The notes below the pieces were generated by a model. The model saw only the letters and a list, made by a program, of their open reading frames with translations. It made no database searches and had not been told where the DNA came from. From contig DAITAL010000004.1 in assembly GCA_036824265.1 (NCBI GenBank), forward strand, positions 6,518-70,517: 64,000 nt of DNA, in the 5' to 3' direction. Numbering within the stretch: the stretch's first letter is position 1; every line of letters starts with the position of its first letter. Positions 6,981 to 15,035 of the stretch are shown piece by piece. Origin of the DNA: JAAYZB01 sp937958685. GTDB taxonomy: Bacteria > Bacillota_I > Bacilli_A > Izemoplasmatales > Hujiaoplasmataceae. Made by a program: the position numbers and the translations under genes.

Positions 6981-8527
6981 AGCAGTTCCGCCTCCATTCT
7001 CGCGGAGATGACATTGAGGTATTGCGGATGTTTCGCGATGACGCCCTCAAGTCCCTTGCCACCCTTGAAGGGGCGTTTCACGCCGGCGAAGACACCGTTT
7101 TCCAAAGCTTGGAACAGCCCGATCTTGCGGACGCTTTCCAACAGCTCGGCAGCCTTGGCCAAAACTGATTTGGCACGGGATTCGATGATCCCGCCGGGTT
7201 TGAAGCAGATTTCCTCGCGCATCGATTTAGCGGCGCGCTGCACCAGTTTGGCGTTTTCAATCGCCAAATACCTGTCGGCGATAAAGGGTGTGTGGATCGC
7301 TTCCGTCATCATGCCGAGCAGATGGATCGACTGGTCGGTGAAGGTCGTCGCCAGGTTGAACATCGTGTTTTGCTGGTAGGCGCGGAAAATATTGCCGTTG
7401 ATGTGTTTCGTCGGCGGCATGTATTTGAGCGGCGCGGTCGGGAAAATCTCCCTGGCCATTTCCGCCTGGGCGATCTCGAGCAGGAAACTGTCCTCGACTG
7501 CGGGATCGATCTCAAAGGCATGCCCGAGCCCCATCAGCTGTTCCGGAAGGTGCGCTTTGAGGGCGAACGCCTCATTGATGAACTGGGAGGCGAGCACGGT
7601 GTGCGCCTCCTCGACGGCGTCGCTGGTCGTCAGGTAGTTGTCCTCGCCGGTGTTGATGATGATGCCGGCGTAGGCGTTGATGAGACGGGAGAAATACTGG
7701 TCGATGAACGTCCGCTGCATGTTGATGTCGCGGAAGATGATCCCGTACATGCTGTCGTTGAGCAGGATGTCGAGGCGTTCGAGGGCGGCCATCGCCGCGA
7801 TCTCCGGCATGCACAAACCCGAAGCGTAGTTGACGAGGCTGATGTAACGGTTCTCCGCCTCTGCGACTTCATCGAGCGCCGCCCGCATCAGGCGGAAATT
7901 CGCTTGGGTCGCATAGGTGCCGCCGAAGCCTTCGGTGGTGATGCCATAGGGAACATAATCGAGCAGCGACTGGCCGGTCGAACGGATGACGGCGATGATG
8001 TCGGCGCCGGCTTTGGCGGCCGCTTTGGCCTGGATCACGTCCTCATGGATGTTGCCGGTGGCGACGATCACGTAGATTTCGGTTGGTTTTTGTCCGTATT
8101 TTTGTTTGCGGTTTTCCCGTTCGCCACGGTTGTCTTTGATTTGTTTCAGCGTTGCCGCGTAGTATGGTTCGAGGATTCCCAGGGTCTCCTTGATGCTTGG
8201 CAACGGATCGCTGCCCAGTTGGACTTCGCCTTGAAGATAGGCCTTGACCAAGGCTTTCAGGTCCATGCCTGTTGCTTTGAGGCCCGCGGCCAGGTACACC
8301 GAAACGCCGCGGGACAAATCCCCGCGGTCTTTGATGTCGTCGACGATCAGGTTGGGAATGGGAACGCCGAAACGATCGACACCGTCGACGCCGAGCAACC
8401 GGCAAACGGTCCTTTCGACGCTGACGGTCGTATGTTTGTGGATGAATTCATGGATGTCATCGGCGATGCCCATGGCGAGTTGGCGACATGTGGCGATCAC
8501 GTTTTGGTCCAAGTTCAGTTTGTTCAT
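6977..8527 (-). CDS. kamD: Beta-lysine 5,6-aminomutase alpha subunit
   Basis: Large subunit (516 aa, normal length) of beta-lysine 5,6-aminomutase, forming the TIM barrel that holds adenosylcobalamin and PLP together with KamE. Recognised from family-wide stretches such as KAYLQGEVQLGSDPLPSIKE, PYGITTEGFGGTYATQ, RYISLVNYASGLCMPEIA and NIFRAYQQNTMFN. Start ATG 8527, 4 nt after the stop of the KamB-like gene; its stop overlaps the kamE start. KamD/KamE act after KamA in the lysine fermentation route. Confidence 0.95.
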   Translation of the reverse strand: MNKLNLDQNVIATCRQLAMGIADDIHEFIHKHTTVSVERTVCRLLGVDGVDRFGVPIPNLIVDDIKDRGDLSRGVSVYLAAGLKATGMDLKALVKAYLQGEVQLGSDPLPSIKETLGILEPYYAATLKQIKDNRGERENRKQKYGQKPTEIYVIVATGNIHEDVIQAKAAAKAGADIIAVIRSTGQSLLDYVPYGITTEGFGGTYATQANFRLMRAALDEVAEAENRYISLVNYASGLCMPEIAAMAALERLDILLNDSMYGIIFRDINMQRTFIDQYFSRLINAYAGIIINTGEDNYLTTSDAVEEAHTVLASQFINEAFALKAHLPEQLMGLGHAFEIDPAVEDSFLLEIAQAEMAREIFPTAPLKYMPPTKHINGNIFRAYQQNTMFNLATTFTDQSIHLLGMMTEAIHTPFIADRYLAIENAKLVQRAAKSMREEICFKPGGIIESRAKSVLAKAAELLESVRKIGLFQALENGVFAGVKRPFKGGKGLEGVIAKHPQYLNVISARMEAELL

Positions 8528-8531
8528 GAGA

Positions 8532-9506
8532 TCACGCTTCTTTCAGCACATTGAAGACGGGCAAGCCCAATTCTTGTTCGAGTGCCAGGTGGAATGCCGG
8601 CTCGTCGAAGGCGTAGCCCCTGGGCGAGACCGGATTCAAACAGACGGCGATGAGGTTGATGCCCCTCATGACCTTCAATCTGTGTTTAAACGAGGCAACA
8701 TGCGCCAGCATGTGTTCCTCGGGTTGCAGAGACGTCGGGTCGTTCATGATCAGGACGAAGCGCTTCGTACGATCTTTGAGCATCACCCGAAAAAACGCCG
8801 TGCCGACGGATCGGGGAACATAGACATGCGTCCACGACGGGTCGATCCAGGCAAACAGCCTTTCGGGATCCATCAGGGTCGATGTTTCGTCATAGACGTG
8901 CTTTCCGCCGGCTCCGTCAAGGGCCGTGATCAGTCCGCTTTCTGCCAGATGCAGATATCTCTCGTCGATGACGGCGATTGTCAGCCGTTCATAGAGCGCT
9001 TTGGCGTCCTTGATGACCGTTTCCATCACTGGCGAGCGGTTTGCCCCCAGGACGAGAACGGCTCCTGTGGCCAGTTTGGCTGCCGATTGGCGGGAGAATG
9101 CTCCGTCGATCAGGACTTTCGGACAGCCTGCCTGTTTGAGTTTTTCGATGGCGAGTTCCATCTCGCTGATTTTCGAAGGTCCGGCCACCAGCATGTTCCC
9201 CGTATTTTTGGCTTGGGCGATGACGATGTTTCCGAGTGGCGTCCTAATGCTGGTTTTCTCAATCAACGAATATTCTGCTTCCGCGGCTTTGAGGCATCCT
9301 TCCGCGGTTGCGACCAAAAAGGACGGATGGACTTTGATCCGCGGTTTGGGCAGGCTCGTGACATTGTCGAGCGCCTCGCCGTCCATACCGATGGAAGTCA
9401 AGCCGATTCTCATGGACTTGAAGCTCTCAATCAAGGCATTCAGAACTGTCGTTTTGCCGGCATTCTTGGCATTGCCGATGATGCTGATGACATCATAGGG
9501 CAACAC
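8532..9506 (-). CDS. kamB: P-loop ATPase between kamA and kamD, KamB-like reactivase component
   Basis: 324 aa with a Walker A motif at the N-terminus (GNAKNAGKTTVLN, about residues 12-24). It occupies the place where lysine-fermenting bacteria carry the proposed 5,6-aminomutase reactivase genes kamB and kamC. I infer KamB from position and the P-loop; I have no alignment. The MutS-like KamC partner is absent from this cluster, so reactivation may be done by this protein alone or KamC may be elsewhere. The start is GTG at 9506, with AAGAG 5 nt upstream and the kamA stop 8 nt before it. Cytoplasmic; no signal peptide or membrane segment. Confidence 0.7.
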   Translation of the reverse strand: MLPYDVISIIGNAKNAGKTTVLNALIESFKSMRIGLTSIGMDGEALDNVTSLPKPRIKVHPSFLVATAEGCLKAAEAEYSLIEKTSIRTPLGNIVIAQAKNTGNMLVAGPSKISEMELAIEKLKQAGCPKVLIDGAFSRQSAAKLATGAVLVLGANRSPVMETVIKDAKALYERLTIAVIDERYLHLAESGLITALDGAGGKHVYDETSTLMDPERLFAWIDPSWTHVYVPRSVGTAFFRVMLKDRTKRFVLIMNDPTSLQPEEHMLAHVASFKHRLKVMRGINLIAVCLNPVSPRGYAFDEPAFHLALEQELGLPVFNVLKEA

Positions 9507-9514
9507 TTTATCTC

Positions 9515-10780
9515 TTAAGGTTTCGATGTTCGTTCTCTTCTTTCCAAATGACTGGGTTCAATGGCGACCCTTTGACCTGACAAAAGGGCGCTGATGCCCT
9601 CGGTGTGGCCGTTTTTCCGGCAATCCTCGCAGTTGCATTCAAAATGATAATCTTCAGGCTCGCTGTAGGTCGTGATGACGCCTTCATAATTGCGAAGCAC
9701 TGTCTTTCCCGGCGCCTGGGAAACGATGTAATTGGGCATTACCGGGATTTTGCCGCCGCCCTTGGGACCGTCGACGACGAAAGTCGGCACACAAAAGCCG
9801 CTGACATGGCCGCGAAGGCCTTCGATGATCTCGATGCCTTTGGAAACCGGCGTCCGGAAATGTTCAATCCCCAGCGAAAGATCGCACTGGTAGATATAAT
9901 ATGGCCTGATCCTAATTTGCGCCAGTCTGGTGACCAGTTTGCGCATCACGTGCACGCAGTCGTTGACTCCGCGCAAGAGGACGCTCTGGTTGCCAAGAGG
10001 AATGCCGGCATCCGCCATCAAGTCGATCGCCGCCTTGCTTTCGGCAGTGATTTCGTCATAGTGGTTGAAGTGGGTGTTCACCCAGATCGGGTGATATTTT
10101 CTGAGCATCGCGACGAGTTCCGGGGTGATCCGCTGCGGCATGACGACGGGTGTCCGGGTGCCGAGGCGGATGATTTCGACATGTTCAATCTGTCTCAGTC
10201 GGGAGATGATGCTTTCCAAGACGCCGTCTTCCATGAGCAAGGCGTCGCCTCCGGAAAGCAAGACATCCCTTATCTGCGGCGTCTTGGCGATATATTCGAT
10301 CGCCAGGTCGATCCGGTGTTTCGGTGCCGGCATATCCTTCTGTCCGGCATAACGTCTTCTTGTGCAATGCCGGCAGTACATGCTGCACATGTCGGTGATC
10401 AGAAACAAGACCCGGTCGGGATAGCGGTGCGTGAGTCCGGGAACGGGTGAGTCGACATCCTCATCCAAGGGATCGAGCATGTCGTATTTGCCCTGTATCA
10501 TTTCAGATATTCCGGGAACCGCCTGTTTTCTGATCGGACAGTCCGGGTTCTTGGGATCGATCAGCGTCAGGTAGTACGGCGTGATCGCCATCCGGAATTT
10601 GGATAGGACCTTCTCGATGTCGGCGGCCTCCTGATCGGAGATGGCCAGATATTTTCGCAGATCTTTGACATTGGCGATCCGGTTCCTGACCTGCCAGTGC
10701 CAGTCGCGCCATTTGTCGTCGGGAATATCCGCGAAGTAGGTTTCTCTCCGCTCGAGATAAGTGTCGTTTGTCTTGATCAT
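9515..10780 (-). CDS. kamA: Lysine 2,3-aminomutase
   Basis: Radical-SAM, PLP-dependent enzyme (421 aa) converting L-lysine to beta-lysine, the first step of the pathway. The iron-sulfur motif CxxxCxxC is C132-SMY-C136-RH-C139. The glycine-rich SAM segment LLSGGDALL follows, and the PLP lysine is expected at K344 in GGGKIPVMPNY. A C-terminal Cys/His cluster (HFECNCEDCRKNGHTEG) matches the zinc-binding tail of the family. The ATG overlaps the kdd stop (ATGA). The complete motif set argues for an active enzyme. Confidence 0.97.
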   Translation of the reverse strand: MIKTNDTYLERRETYFADIPDDKWRDWHWQVRNRIANVKDLRKYLAISDQEAADIEKVLSKFRMAITPYYLTLIDPKNPDCPIRKQAVPGISEMIQGKYDMLDPLDEDVDSPVPGLTHRYPDRVLFLITDMCSMYCRHCTRRRYAGQKDMPAPKHRIDLAIEYIAKTPQIRDVLLSGGDALLMEDGVLESIISRLRQIEHVEIIRLGTRTPVVMPQRITPELVAMLRKYHPIWVNTHFNHYDEITAESKAAIDLMADAGIPLGNQSVLLRGVNDCVHVMRKLVTRLAQIRIRPYYIYQCDLSLGIEHFRTPVSKGIEIIEGLRGHVSGFCVPTFVVDGPKGGGKIPVMPNYIVSQAPGKTVLRNYEGVITTYSEPEDYHFECNCEDCRKNGHTEGISALLSGQRVAIEPSHLERRERTSKP

Positions 10781-11826
10781 GATTGTTCTCCTTCGCTCAC
10801 GTATCTTCTCATGAAAATGTCGTAGAGCTCCTTGGATTCCCGAAACAAATCCAAAGTCAGTTGCGCATGGCCTTTGGTATAGCCGTTGCCGATCAGCATC
10901 ATCGTTTCGGAGGCGACGCCTTCGGCTCCGAGGGCGGCTTTTGCGAATGATGTCGCCATGCTGAAGAAGTAGACAACGCCCTCGTCCTTGGTCGGCAGGA
11001 TCGATGACAGCTCCGTGTTGGGTACATTGACGACGTTGATCGTCACATCGACCTTGGCGCCATTGTTGGCATCCAGCACTTTGTGATAGATGTCCATTGG
11101 CTGCCTGGCGTCGCCGATGACAATTTTATCGCAGACGCCGAGGCGCTCCAGATCCGCAAGTTGGCCGATGTCGTTGATGATGGCGATCACCCTGCCGGCG
11201 GGTCCTGCGGACTTTCGGGCTTGATAGGCGCACAATAAACCGCTTTTTCCCGACGCCCCGATGATCAGGACAGCGTCCTTGGGTTTGACCAATTTGGCGA
11301 CCTGCGCCGGGGCCCCGCAAACATCCAGAGCCGCCAGAACCAGCCGCGGAGGCAGATCCTCAGGTATCTTTGCGTAGATGCTGGAAGCGAACAGGATGGC
11401 CTGGCCGATGATGTCGACCTGGTCGCGGTCGGGACGGATCGCGAGGATCCGTGCGATTTTGAGCGGTGTGAGCGACAGCGACACCAGCGAGGCGATCTCG
11501 TCGCCAACTTTGGCGTCGGTCGTGATCTCACTGCCGATTTCTCTGATCTTGCCGATGAACATGCCGCCGCTCCCGGTGACGGGGTTTTGCATCTTTCCCC
11601 GGGTGGCGACGATGTCGACAATCGCTTTTTTGATCTGCTCGGGATCATTGTTGGCGGCGGCCTTGAGCTGCGTGAATGATGCGGCGTCGATGTTCAGGGT
11701 CGCGACATCCACCAGGATTTCGTTCTCTTGGCAGACCATCGTGTTGTCAAGGACATCCGCCGCCTGCGGCAGGACCCCTTGGGGGGTGATGACGCGGTGG
11801 GTTCCATATTTGCATAATTTCGGCAT
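10777..11826 (-). CDS. kdd: L-erythro-3,5-diaminohexanoate dehydrogenase
   Basis: NAD(P)-dependent dehydrogenase (349 aa) that oxidises and deaminates 3,5-diaminohexanoate to 3-keto-5-aminohexanoate. It starts MPKLCKYGTHRVITPQGVLPQ, the family N-terminus, and has a Rossmann nucleotide-binding loop VLIIGASGKSGLL in the middle. ATG 11826 has GGGGAGA 5 nt upstream, and the kce stop is 2 nt before the start. It lies between kce and kamA as in known lysine-fermentation operons. Confidence 0.95.
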   Translation of the reverse strand: MPKLCKYGTHRVITPQGVLPQAADVLDNTMVCQENEILVDVATLNIDAASFTQLKAAANNDPEQIKKAIVDIVATRGKMQNPVTGSGGMFIGKIREIGSEITTDAKVGDEIASLVSLSLTPLKIARILAIRPDRDQVDIIGQAILFASSIYAKIPEDLPPRLVLAALDVCGAPAQVAKLVKPKDAVLIIGASGKSGLLCAYQARKSAGPAGRVIAIINDIGQLADLERLGVCDKIVIGDARQPMDIYHKVLDANNGAKVDVTINVVNVPNTELSSILPTKDEGVVYFFSMATSFAKAALGAEGVASETMMLIGNGYTKGHAQLTLDLFRESKELYDIFMRRYVSEGEQS

Positions 11827-11828
11827 TA

Positions 11829-12650
11829 TTATCTCCCCATTCGTAAAATCGCCCGGGCTTCCGCGCTTGTGGCGATCTCGCGGCCGGCTTCTTTCGCGAT
11901 CCGCACGACTTTTTCCACGAGTTCGCGGTTCGATGTTGCCAGGACACCCTTTTCCAGATAAAGGTTGTCCTCGAGGCCCACGCGGACGTGGCCGCCGTCA
12001 AGAATCGCCAATCGGGCCAGCGTGAATTCGTATTTGCCGATGCCGGCGACGCTGTAGGTCGCCGTTTCGGGAATGCTTTCTCTCATGAACCTGAAATCGC
12101 GCTCTTCGCCGCTCATGCCCCCGTTCACGCCGAGCACGAAACTGAAATGCAATGGTTCCTTGATGATACCCCTGCGGGCCAACCGCAACGCTGTGTCGAC
12201 GTGGCCTTTTTCAAAACATTCCAGTTCATAACTGATCCGGCGTTCGTTCATGAGCGTCGCAAAGTAAATGATGTCGTTTTCGGTATTGATGAAAATGTCA
12301 TCGCCGCCGAAATTGAGCGTGCCGCAATCAAGCGTAGCCATTTCCGGATCGAGCAGAAGCGGCTCCGCCCGTTCATCGCGGCCCATGCCGACAGCTCCAC
12401 CCGTTGATAACTGGATGATGACATCCGGCGCTTTCGCGCGGATGGCGTCGATGAAGGTTTTGTAGCGTTCCTTGCTTTGGGTCGGTGTGCCGTCGTCCCA
12501 GCGTCCATGCAAATGGATGATGCTGGCCCCGGCCAAATACGCGCCATGCGCTGCATCAGCGATTTCCTGGGCGGTGTAAGGCACCGCCGGATTCATCGCT
12601 TTTGTGGTTTCGGCGCCGGTGATCGCGCAGGTGATGATCAGTTTGTTCAT
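11829..12650 (-). CDS. kce: 3-keto-5-aminohexanoate cleavage enzyme
   Basis: Zinc-dependent BKACE-family enzyme (273 aa) that reacts 3-keto-5-aminohexanoate with acetyl-CoA to give acetoacetate and 3-aminobutyryl-CoA. The metal site is visible as IIHLHGRW (H46, H48), and the family N-terminus MNKLIITCAITGAE is intact. The ATG at 12650 overlaps the kal stop (ATGA); in-frame codons further upstream lie inside kal and are not used. Its acetoacetate product is the natural partner of the AtoD/AtoA CoA transferase two genes upstream. Confidence 0.95.
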   Translation of the reverse strand: MNKLIITCAITGAETTKAMNPAVPYTAQEIADAAHGAYLAGASIIHLHGRWDDGTPTQSKERYKTFIDAIRAKAPDVIIQLSTGGAVGMGRDERAEPLLLDPEMATLDCGTLNFGGDDIFINTENDIIYFATLMNERRISYELECFEKGHVDTALRLARRGIIKEPLHFSFVLGVNGGMSGEERDFRFMRESIPETATYSVAGIGKYEFTLARLAILDGGHVRVGLEDNLYLEKGVLATSNRELVEKVVRIAKEAGREIATSAEARAILRMGR

Positions 12651-13030
12651 GATCGCCGTTGGCACTCCTGCGGCACGACACACGTGCCGGTTGCGGTCGC
12701 GACCAGGATCGGCTCCGCCAGCCAGAGGGCGGCGGAAGCGGATATATCCGGTTGGGCTTGGATGTATTTATGACAGGCGAAGACGATTTTGCGGGAAGTG
12801 TTGCCGACATGGACGATCTCGCCGGTGACCTCCAGAAAGTCGCCGGCATAGACGGGCGCGAGGAAATTGACTTCGGAGTAGGCGCGGAACAAGCCCTCGT
12901 CACCGTCGTTGCGGATTAAAAGTTCTGTAGCGACATCACCGAACAATGCCATGATTCTCGCGCCATCGACGAGGTTGCCGCCGTAGTGGGCGTCTTGTTG
13001 CGACATGCGTACTCTGATTGTGGTTTTCAT
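12647..13030 (-). CDS. kal: 3-aminobutyryl-CoA ammonia lyase
   Basis: Small hotdog-fold enzyme (127 aa) that removes ammonia from L-3-aminobutyryl-CoA to give crotonyl-CoA. The family features MSQQDAHYGGNLVDGARIM and FRAYSEVNFLAPVYAGDFLEV are present. ATGA overlaps at both ends couple it to atoA and kce. The size and the neighbouring kce make the assignment secure compared with other hotdog proteins. Confidence 0.93.
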   Translation of the reverse strand: MKTTIRVRMSQQDAHYGGNLVDGARIMALFGDVATELLIRNDGDEGLFRAYSEVNFLAPVYAGDFLEVTGEIVHVGNTSRKIVFACHKYIQAQPDISASAALWLAEPILVATATGTCVVPQECQRRS

Positions 13031-13680
13031 GATTTCATTCCTTTCATCGGGATGACATCCTTGACGATCAGTTCGGCGTCCGTCATGTTGAGGACATCTT
13101 CGATGCTGTAGTCGGGATGGACCTCCAATAGATGCAGTCCGTCAGCCTCGACGGCGATGACCGCCATCTCGGTGACGATCAGGTTGGCCTGGCGGGCTGC
13201 CGTGAGCGGCAAGGTGCAATGCTTCAGGATCTTCGGACGTCCCTTGTTCGTATGAGTCATCGCGATGATCACCTTCTTGGCGCCGACGACGAGATCCATC
13301 GCGCCGCCCATGCCCGGGACCTTTTTGCCAGGCACGATCCAGGAGGCAAGGCTTCCCTGGCTGTCGACTTCGAGGGCGCCGAGGACGGTGACGTCGATAT
13401 GGCCGCCGCGAATCAAAGAGAACGAAAGCAAAGAATCGATGTATGAGCCCCCGGGAACGATCGTGGCCTTGTTGCCACCGGCGTTCACCAGCCAGGTCTC
13501 CTCATCGGTCAGCGGCCCAAGGCCGATGACGCCGTTTTCTGATTGAAAGAGGATTTTCTGCTTTGGGTCGAGATAGTCGGGTACCAGTGTCGGGATGCCG
13601 ATTCCCAAATTCACAAGGTCGCCGTCATGAAGTTCCATGGCAATCCGTTTAGCGATGATTTGTTTGTCTTCCATGATCAT
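13027..13680 (-). CDS. atoA: Butyrate/acetoacetate CoA-transferase beta subunit
   Basis: Beta subunit (217 aa) of a family I CoA transferase that passes CoA between acetoacetate and an acyl-CoA such as butyryl-CoA. The catalytic glutamate is E48 in SENGVIGLGP. The stretch VPGMGGAMDLVVGAKKVI is typical of the family. Start ATG 13680 overlaps the atoD stop (ATGA); a second in-frame ATG at 13674 is possible. In the lysine pathway it activates acetoacetate from Kce to acetoacetyl-CoA for thiolysis. Confidence 0.94.
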   Translation of the reverse strand: MIMEDKQIIAKRIAMELHDGDLVNLGIGIPTLVPDYLDPKQKILFQSENGVIGLGPLTDEETWLVNAGGNKATIVPGGSYIDSLLSFSLIRGGHIDVTVLGALEVDSQGSLASWIVPGKKVPGMGGAMDLVVGAKKVIIAMTHTNKGRPKILKHCTLPLTAARQANLIVTEMAVIAVEADGLHLLEVHPDYSIEDVLNMTDAELIVKDVIPMKGMKS

Positions 13681-14321
13681 TCGTCCTCCAACACGTAATC
13701 CACCAGCGGGTGGGGGGTAACGACATACTCCGGATCGATGACGGCTTCCCGCCGGAACGGTTCGACGACGACGATCTCGCTGGCCATCGCCATCAGCGGA
13801 TTGAAATTGCGCATTGTCTGGTGGTACCGAAGATTGCCGTATTTGTCGACGATGGCGCCGCCGATCAACGCCATGTCGGCATAAAGCGGCTCCTCCAGCA
13901 AGTATTTCACACCCTGGACCTCCAGGATTGTTTTGCCTTCCTCGACGATCGTCTCGATGCCTGTCGGGGTCAGGATGCCGCCTAGTCCCGCGCCACCGGC
14001 GCGGATCTTCTCCGCGAGCGAGCCTTGGGGCACGAGCTCGACTTCCATCTCGCCTTCCTGCATCAGGGTGCCGACCGTTGGGTTTGTGCCGATGTGGGAG
14101 GCGATCAGTTTGCGCACTTGACGGCTCACGATCAGCTTGCCGACGCCGCGGTCTTCGAAACCGCCGTCGTTGCAGATGATGGTGAGATCCTTGATCTCGC
14201 TTTCGACGATGATGTCGATCAACCGCTCCGGACTGCCATTGGCCAGGAAACCGCCGACCATGATCGTCATGCCGTCCTTCAGTAATTCCATGAAATGCTC
14301 TTTGGTGATGATTTTCTTCAC
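13677..14321 (-). CDS. atoD: Butyrate/acetoacetate CoA-transferase alpha subunit
   Basis: Alpha subunit (214 aa) paired with AtoA. The glycine-rich oxyanion segment is MVGGFLANGSPERLID near the N-terminus, with GGAGLGGILTPTGIET in the middle, both typical of the family. The start is GTG at 14321, overlapping the maoC stop (GTGA), with AGGAGG upstream. It is the second gene of the riboswitch-controlled operon. Confidence 0.94.
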   Translation of the reverse strand: MKKIITKEHFMELLKDGMTIMVGGFLANGSPERLIDIIVESEIKDLTIICNDGGFEDRGVGKLIVSRQVRKLIASHIGTNPTVGTLMQEGEMEVELVPQGSLAEKIRAGGAGLGGILTPTGIETIVEEGKTILEVQGVKYLLEEPLYADMALIGGAIVDKYGNLRYHQTMRNFNPLMAMASEIVVVEPFRREAVIDPEYVVTPHPLVDYVLEDE

Positions 14322-14749
14322 AGTCTGACCTCCTGTTTCGGCGGCATGATTTCCGCTTCGCCGATGATTATCGTTTCACTGTGCTGATTGACCGCGAGGC
14401 AGTCGAAGATGACGCGGTTGCGTTCATCCAAACACTCCCTGACAGTCACTTTTGCGGTAATGGTGTCGCCGATATAAACCGGCTTTGTGAATTTCAAATT
14501 TTGTCTGATGTAGATGCTGCCAAGTCCTGGCAACAGCACCCCGAAAATCGTGCTGAACAGCGAGCCGACCAGCATCCCGTGGGCGATGCGCCGGCCGAAA
14601 ATCGTGTTTTCGGCGTAAGCCTCATCCAAATGCGCGGGATTTCGGTCTTCAGTGATCTTTGCGAACCCTTCGACATCGCTGGCGGTGATCGTCTTGGTGA
14701 ACGACTCTTCCTGGCCGATTTTCAGGTCTTTGATGGTTAAGCTTCTCAT
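14318..14749 (-). CDS. MaoC-like (R)-enoyl-CoA hydratase, first gene of the lysine operon
   Basis: Hotdog-fold hydratase of the PhaJ/MaoC type (143 aa). The hydratase motif is intact: D35-RNPA-H40, followed by the family stretch GRRIAHGMLVGSLFS. It would add water to short trans-enoyl-CoA, giving (R)-3-hydroxyacyl-CoA; crotonyl-CoA from Kal is the obvious substrate here. This gene is not a standard member of described lysine-fermentation clusters, so its role is an inference. Start ATG 14749 with AGGAGG; the riboswitch terminator ends about 17 nt before the start codon. Confidence 0.88.
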   Translation of the reverse strand: MRSLTIKDLKIGQEESFTKTITASDVEGFAKITEDRNPAHLDEAYAENTIFGRRIAHGMLVGSLFSTIFGVLLPGLGSIYIRQNLKFTKPVYIGDTITAKVTVRECLDERNRVIFDCLAVNQHSETIIIGEAEIMPPKQEVRL

Positions 14750-14765
14750 AAAATCCTCCTTGGGA

Positions 14766-14800
14766 AAGAAAAAGCCGTTATATCATGCGATATAACAGCT
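14766..14800 (-). terminator. Riboswitch-controlled intrinsic terminator
   Basis: Minus strand: a 12-bp stem, AGCTGTTATATC (14800-14789) with GATATAACGGCT (14784-14773), loop GCAT, followed by TTTTTC. Bases 14798-14794 (CTGTT) of its 5' arm are also the 3' strand of riboswitch helix P1, so the two structures exclude each other. Confidence 0.88.
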
Positions 14801-14954
14801 CTCCATCGGCGATGGCAGTACGGAAGCGGTGACTTCAATACCAAGAAGACAGCTTCGGACCGAAGTCTTCTTTCGGCGACATATACCTTCCTTTGCCGTG
14901 TCTGAGGTCCGTCTCATTCACACCGGCAAAATACCCATATGTCGCGCCTCTGTT
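14794..14954 (-). promoter_or_regulatory. Lysine riboswitch (L box), predicted ON switch
   Basis: The minus-strand leader of the lysine operon contains the L-box landmarks in order: AGAGGCGCGA just after P1, a GGGTAT segment, GGAAGG followed by GTCGCCGAAAG, GTACTGCC and GGAGAGCT. P1 pairs AACAG (14954-14950) with CTGTT (14798-14794). In lysine-biosynthesis L boxes, P1 formation frees the terminator. Here the 3' strand of P1 lies inside the terminator's 5' arm, so lysine binding should break the terminator and allow transcription. That fits a degradation operon. Confidence 0.88.
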
Positions 14955-14972
14955 GGAATTTTCCTGTCTCAT

Positions 14973-15001
14973 ATTATACAAGATAATGTAAGCGTTGTCA
15001 A
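14973..15001 (-). promoter_or_regulatory. Sigma-A promoter of the lysine operon
   Basis: Minus strand: consensus -35 TTGACA (15001-14996), 17-nt spacer, consensus -10 TATAAT (14978-14973). The predicted start near 14966 lies about 12 nt before P1 of the riboswitch. Confidence 0.88.
14987..15000. promoter_or_regulatory. Catabolite-response element (cre) in the lysine promoter
   Basis: TGTAAGCGTTGTCA matches the cre consensus TGWAANCGNTNWCA at every specified position. It overlaps the -35 box and the upstream part of the spacer, a place where CcpA binding would block RNA polymerase. Confidence 0.65.
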
Positions 15002-15035
15002 GATATGAAGAGTAAATAGGAAGCGCGAGTTTTTA

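Noticed and set aside
7292..8554. 420-codon plus-strand frame opposite kamD
   Set aside because: GC-rich antisense shadow of kamD; arginine/aspartate-rich composition and no start signals.
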